The notes under the pieces: model-generated
Seen by the model: only the letters and a program-made list of their open reading frames with translations
Told to the model about the DNA's origin: nothing
Databases searched by the model: none
Part shown: positions 59,842 through 63,750 of the stretch, piece after piece
Numbering within the stretch: the stretch's first letter is position 1
Layout of the letters: each line of letters opens with the position of its first letter
Assembly: GCA_032988165.1 (NCBI GenBank)
Contig: JANTQF010000201.1
Span: forward strand, 1 to 63,750
Reading direction: 5' to 3'
Length of the DNA: 63,750 nucleotides
From: Emmonsiellopsis sp. PD_33
Lineage: Eukaryota; Ascomycota; Eurotiomycetes; Onygenales; Ajellomycetaceae
Made by a program: the position numbers and the translations under genes

Positions 59842-60379
59842 TTTTCACCTTTCAACCCCTATATTTCTTGTAAAATCTTTTATCCACTTTGTTCTCATTG
59901 GAGCTGCAATGTCTTTTAACTATGAATAGGACTTTTTGTATTACTGGATTTTCTCTCTTTAGTTCCATATTCTTTATCTTTTTATTTACCTTGATTTACT
60001 TTCTTCATCTCAAATCCTCATGTGCTAAATCAGTTACCTATCATCAATATTTTATTTATTTGTTTTTTGACTTTTTCTTTTCCATCTTTTTCACCTTGTG
60101 TTTCTTAATGGAGGTTCCTGAAGCCATCAGTTAGGATCCCCATTTAATGGTTTTAAATCTAATCATACTATACTGGTTTTATTATTGTTTCTTTTGCATC
60201 CCCAGTGTATCTTTATTAGGAGGCCCTTTATACCTTTATCCTCTCAGCAATGCCATTCACTTTTTATGTAATACAGAAGAGGTTTTTTTTTTCCAGGTTA
60301 TTAAATCAATATTAGTGCAATTAACTGCTCATATATTGGGTCTGCCCTTCCTCCAGACTCCAATAATAACTAGCTTTTA

Positions 60380-60660
60380 ATCCAGGCCCTGTCAGGACAG
60401 AGCCTCCATGAGAGGCATGGCTAGTATAAGGCCTAGATGGGCTTGACCCCTGGGAAGAGGCCCTTATTAGTATCTAACTAGGCCTAGTTAATGTGTTAGC
60501 TGTGCCAGTAGTCCTATGGCATTTCCTTTTCCCATCAAAAAAAATACTGAATGCCCATGAGCCTCTCTTAGTACTAGTATTTAAAGGAATTGCACAATAT
60601 GAGGTCTGTGGGAGGAATGACACTCAGCCACAAAAGAAAAGATTATATTAAGATCTAAGT
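60380..60660. other. GC-richer island, unidentified
   Basis: GGACAGAGCCTCCATGAGAG, AAGGCCTAGATGGGCTTG and AACTAGGCCTAGTT (a perfect palindrome) stand out from the AT-rich spacer. It may be a solo LTR or SINE-like insertion, which would also explain why palindromic copy 8 is ~1 kb rather than ~240 bp from unit 12. No coding sequence. Confidence 0.35.
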
Positions 60661-60883
60661 TATATTACTACCCTTCACTTGGGTTATATGACAACAGTTT
60701 AAATTCACATCAATTAGATCATATCATTCTATTAAGACTCCTGATCAGCATGAGAGATCTACAGTTAGCTAGAATGAAGCTAATATAAATATTACTTTAC
60801 TTTACTCTGTAAATTATTACTTCTTTTTTTTTTCCCTCTACCTGCCTCTCTTCTTTCTCCTAATCTCACATGGTGTATGGGTA

Positions 60884-60913
60884 TGATGTGCTAACTGCTT
60901 AGTGTTCATCTTT
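60884..60913 (+). promoter_or_regulatory. Recurring palindromic element, copy 8
   Basis: TGATG-TGCTAA-CTGC-TTAGTG-TTCATC. It is preceded by a pyrimidine tract. GATG/CATC outer arms are kept. Confidence 0.65.
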
Positions 60914-61083
60914 TAATTACCTACTGTTTGCCTTTATAAACTATCTTCTTATTATTAGAGTCATTATGGGTGTGATTAATCCTACAAATCTCAATTTATA
61001 ATAATTTATAACACCCCCCCCCCCAGATACAGCAAGTAAGTGAATTTACTTATTAATGACCAGATTTTAATACTGGAACTTAG

Positions 61084-61435
61084 AGTGTTAGGATTAGGGA
61101 GTTAGCCTTAGAGAGGGTTAGGGAATGAGGAATGTATAAAAAACACTGCTTACAGGGATACTACAGTTTATATATATTTGACTTAGGGTGTTAGGATTAG
61201 GGGGTCCACATTAGGGAGGGTTAGGGAATAAGGAATATAAAAAACCACTGCTTATTATGTAGATGGTATGTCTCATCCACCTCTAACCATATTAATAACT
61301 ATATTGTACTGTGCACCATTCCTATAATACTACATTTCTGGTCCATTAATTACTCATCCCTTAGGATTATGGGTTAGGGGGTTAGCCTTATGGAAAGTAA
61401 GGGAATGAGGAATATAAAATCACCACTTATTTATA
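61084..61435 (+). repeat. TTAGGG-like ~65-bp repeat, three units
   Basis: Units at ~61,084, 61,188 and 61,366, each with a GGATTAGGG or GGGTTAGGGGGTTAGCCTTA start, AGGGTTAGGGAATGAGGAAT in the middle and a TATAAAA...CACTGCTTA end. Same family as 24.94-25.13 kb. An 11-C run at 61,014-61,024 precedes them. Confidence 0.75.
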
Positions 61436-61899
61436 TCTTGATGTTATGTTTTCTTATCACCACAAAAATCAAGCACATGTTGTCAGTTATTACTAATACA
61501 CCTTGCAGTATTAATTAATCTAACTACTAGTAAATATAAAATTCTAGCCCTCTCTCTTTCTCTTCATAACCCTCCTTGCCATCATCCAATCTTGATCAGT
61601 ATCCCCACTGCTTTTCAATTTTATTTGTCTTGAACTCCTTGCTTCCATTCTTTCCCCTTAAATATACACAACTGTGTCTGTTTTTGCAAAAAATCATGCA
61701 TTTTCTTCTCAAAATTGAGCAAGGCATATAGTTGTTCTATGTGACTACCCTGCTGAACTAATAGAATCTACTAGACACCAACTGAATCTCTAGTAATAAA
61801 ACATGTAATAAACTTAAGCTAATATAAACTATTTAGTTAGGCTTGTTATCCTTCCTGACTGTATCTTTTGTATCACTCAACATCTTATTGAGCACCTAA

Positions 61900-63393
61900 G
61901 ATATTTACTCTCAGTGTAATCCTACTGGGCCCTGAACCTTCATCTTGCCATAATTTATTCAATCCATTCAAGTGTCTTAATAATGACTACACTTCTCTAA
62001 TTCTTCAGTATATATCACCAGCTGAAGTTTACTGCATGAAGCTCATTAGCTAACACTGGAATGCATACATCTCCTCATAAATTCAAGAGCATAGCTGTTT
62101 ATATCACTAGCCTTAACTCATTAAGCATCTCATGTCTCTTGATCTGCAGCTCAGAGCCCAAACATATACAACATTAGGTATGTTATAATCATCTCTAACT
62201 TTTCTCTTTACAGCCTAATTCCCTCCTTTAGCCAGGACTATGCATAAGCTCTCCTGTGGCAAGTCAATAGTATTCCAAAACTATAATCTCTTGCAATGCT
62301 TTGCAACTGCCAGCAATTTTGTGGTCTGATTTGAATATTGCAAGCTATATTGGTAAATCCTGGAAAGTGAGATGATAGTTGCTCATCAGAAGATTTTACT
62401 TTCCTCTTACTTTCATCTTTCATACATTTGAATACTTCTCAATGCCAATGGTATCCTGTGTCTCTATATTTATGATAATATCTCCATATATGTCTTACTA
62501 CCCTCTCTATCTCTCTCTTTTTTGTTTTAATTGTGATTTATTTTTAGATAGCTAATTAATTCCCTATCTTCAGGATCCTCATTATGTGCCTCCCAACCAG
62601 GGAAGCATGGTAGCCAGTTAAGACTAATGAGATTCCATATTTCATTGATTGGAATAAGCTTTATCTTGTCAAACATGACTTCTCAACACTTATAGCATAT
62701 GACCTGCAATCTAGGCATATGATCTATAAGAAGATGGCTACTGAAGTTAACACTCAATATATCATCTACTATGCAGATATATTGAAGATTATCCTCCCTA
62801 ATAGCACTAAATGTCTTATTTATATTAAGTCTATCCTCTTGCACCTCACTAAAGGCTATGCTTGTTCAGCCTCCCAGATTACAGTTCTGAGCAGTTTAAA
62901 TGGTGAAATTCTCTAACAATTTACTCAATATTTGTTCTTCAGTTCCTACCCCTATCCTTCTTATGCTGGAGGATTTATGACTATTGGAAACCCTACTTCT
63001 CTTATATACTTAAGAATTATTGAAACATTCTTATCCCAGGATGATGAAACCTTTTCAAAGCAATACATACAGACTATTGACATTAGTTCTTTTAAGTAGC
63101 CCTCAGTTATTATAGAGCTATCTACTCTTACTACTATAATTCAGATTAAGAGTACACTATGCTCTGTCCTGCTTGAAGACTGTATCAGCAATAAAAAACA
63201 CCTGCTAGCCAGTGACTATTTGTAAATGCCAATTAATTAATACTTCCAGGCATTAGCCCTAAAACCTATCATTAACCTTAAAGGCCTCAACACTTGTTTT
63301 ACTGATGTTAAGATTATTGATAAATAAACCCTTCAGCTAACTGCCTCTGACTTTTAGGTAATATGACCTACAATCTGGCTGTTTCATTTTTAA
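61900..63393 (+). pseudogene. F-box family pseudogene, unit 13
   Basis: F-box LIQ-like text: FKCLNNDYTSLILQYISPAE, VYCMKLIS, stop, HWNAYISS, IQEHSCLYH, then LDLQLRAQTYTTL and a GGTATGTTATAATC donor near 62,175. Later blocks are IPYFIDWNKLYLVKHDFSTL, IAYDLQSRHMIYKKMATEVN, ILKIILPNSTKCLIYIKSIL, TVLSSLNGEIL, YAGGFMTIGNPTS and RIIETFLSQDDETFSKQYIQ. The C-terminus is WLFHF-stop at 63,393. Copy 9 of the palindrome follows after 220 bp. Confidence 0.78.
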
Positions 63394-63612
63394 CCCTATT
63401 AGTGGAAAATGCTAATAAGTCTATCTATATACTGTATGCCCTAACTTCCCCTCTCTCCTATCAATATATAATACCTTACTGACTCTATTTCAGCATTATT
63501 TTCATTTGCTTGTCATTCAACCTCACACCTAATTATTACTTATCAGCCTACTTGATTTCTTCATCACATTTTCTCACTATCACTTTCTTCTTTTCCACCT
63601 TTTCTCATAGCT

Positions 63613-63637
63613 TGATGCACTACTGTTACTATTCATC
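63613..63637 (+). promoter_or_regulatory. Recurring palindromic element, copy 9 (degenerate)
   Basis: TGATG-CACTAC-TGTTACTA-TTCATC, with a damaged right inner arm. The position and preceding pyrimidine tract (…CTCATAG) match the other copies. Confidence 0.5.
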
Positions 63638-63685
63638 CCCTCCAAACAAAACAATCCTTACCCCATATTACAATTACTCAATCAA

Positions 63686-63750
63686 CGCAACAACCCAACC
63701 CAATCCGAACATCGCGAACAATGACGATGCCACCGTTCATCTCACATACC
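63686..63750. other. CpG-containing right edge
   Basis: CpG reappears at 63,686 and then at 63,706, 63,713, 63,715, 63,725 and 63,734. It marks the other end of the hypermutated domain. Nothing coding can be called. Confidence 0.7.

Noticed and set aside
60380..60480. A tRNA or other structured RNA gene in the GC-richer island
   Set aside because: No cloverleaf with a T-loop GTTCAA-type motif and acceptor stem could be drawn.
24940..61435. GGTTAGGG stretches as a telomere or chromosome end
   Set aside because: Units are ~65 bp, irregular, contain TATAAAA, and unrelated F-box units continue on both sides.
1..63750. The whole CpG-poor domain as one giant mobile element
   Set aside because: Both edges contain TCGCGA and a nearby CCGA, but these are short, not at the exact transition, and no tyrosine recombinase or matching termini were found. 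The sharp edges are better explained by the reach of the mutator.

Overview
The window looks like filamentous-fungal (Dikarya) DNA. It holds short GT-AG introns, Ty1/copia remnants, a Plavaka-type (CACTA/CMC) DNA transposase, a dynamin-like GTPase and a large F-box family. I cannot name the species; an agaricomycete or a pezizomycete would both fit. The first ~118 and last ~65 bases contain ordinary CpG. The ~63.5 kb between them is almost CpG-free: I found nine CpGs by eye. TG, CA and TA are enriched, and in-frame stops often sit where arginine codons are expected. That is the signature of CpG-directed hypermutation (RIP-like, or methylation plus deamination), so nearly every gene here is a pseudogene.

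Layout. 0.1-2.6 kb: two decayed copia fragments on the minus strand. 2.7-3.9 kb: a ~92-bp tandem repeat. 4.9-31.0 kb and 54.0-63.4 kb: a head-to-tail array, all on the plus strand, of at least twelve units of one F-box family. Each has an N-terminal F-box exon, an intron with donor GTATGTTA, then a beta-rich, probably propeller-like C-terminal region ending in F-x-F-stop. A dynamin-like GTPase (19.8-22.4 kb) and a coiled-coil-like gene (30.3-31.0 kb) sit in the same array and strand. A ~30-bp palindromic sequence (GATR-CACTAA-N4-TTAGTG-YATC-like) recurs nine times, typically 220-300 bp after the stop codon of a unit.

31,252-53,645 is a compositionally different (more GC-rich) 22.4-kb block that interrupts the array. 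It is bounded by an inverted terminal match beginning CATCGGCAAAA and holds all nine residual CpGs. Inside are an unidentified multi-exon minus-strand gene, a Cys-rich minus-strand gene, a SNF2-type helicase with a duplicated leader intron, a complete but broken Plavaka transposase with a C2H2 finger, and a further hypothetical gene. It also has many minisatellites, several in inverted pairs or dispersed. I interpret it as a giant DNA transposon, possibly nested, that landed between one palindromic element (31,008) and the F-box unit at 54,030 and then decayed less completely than its surroundings.

The transposase and helicase are the likely mobility and accessory functions of the inserted block. 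The F-box, GTPase and coiled-coil units form the older resident cluster. All coordinates for decayed genes are approximate, because exon edges and frames were read by eye.
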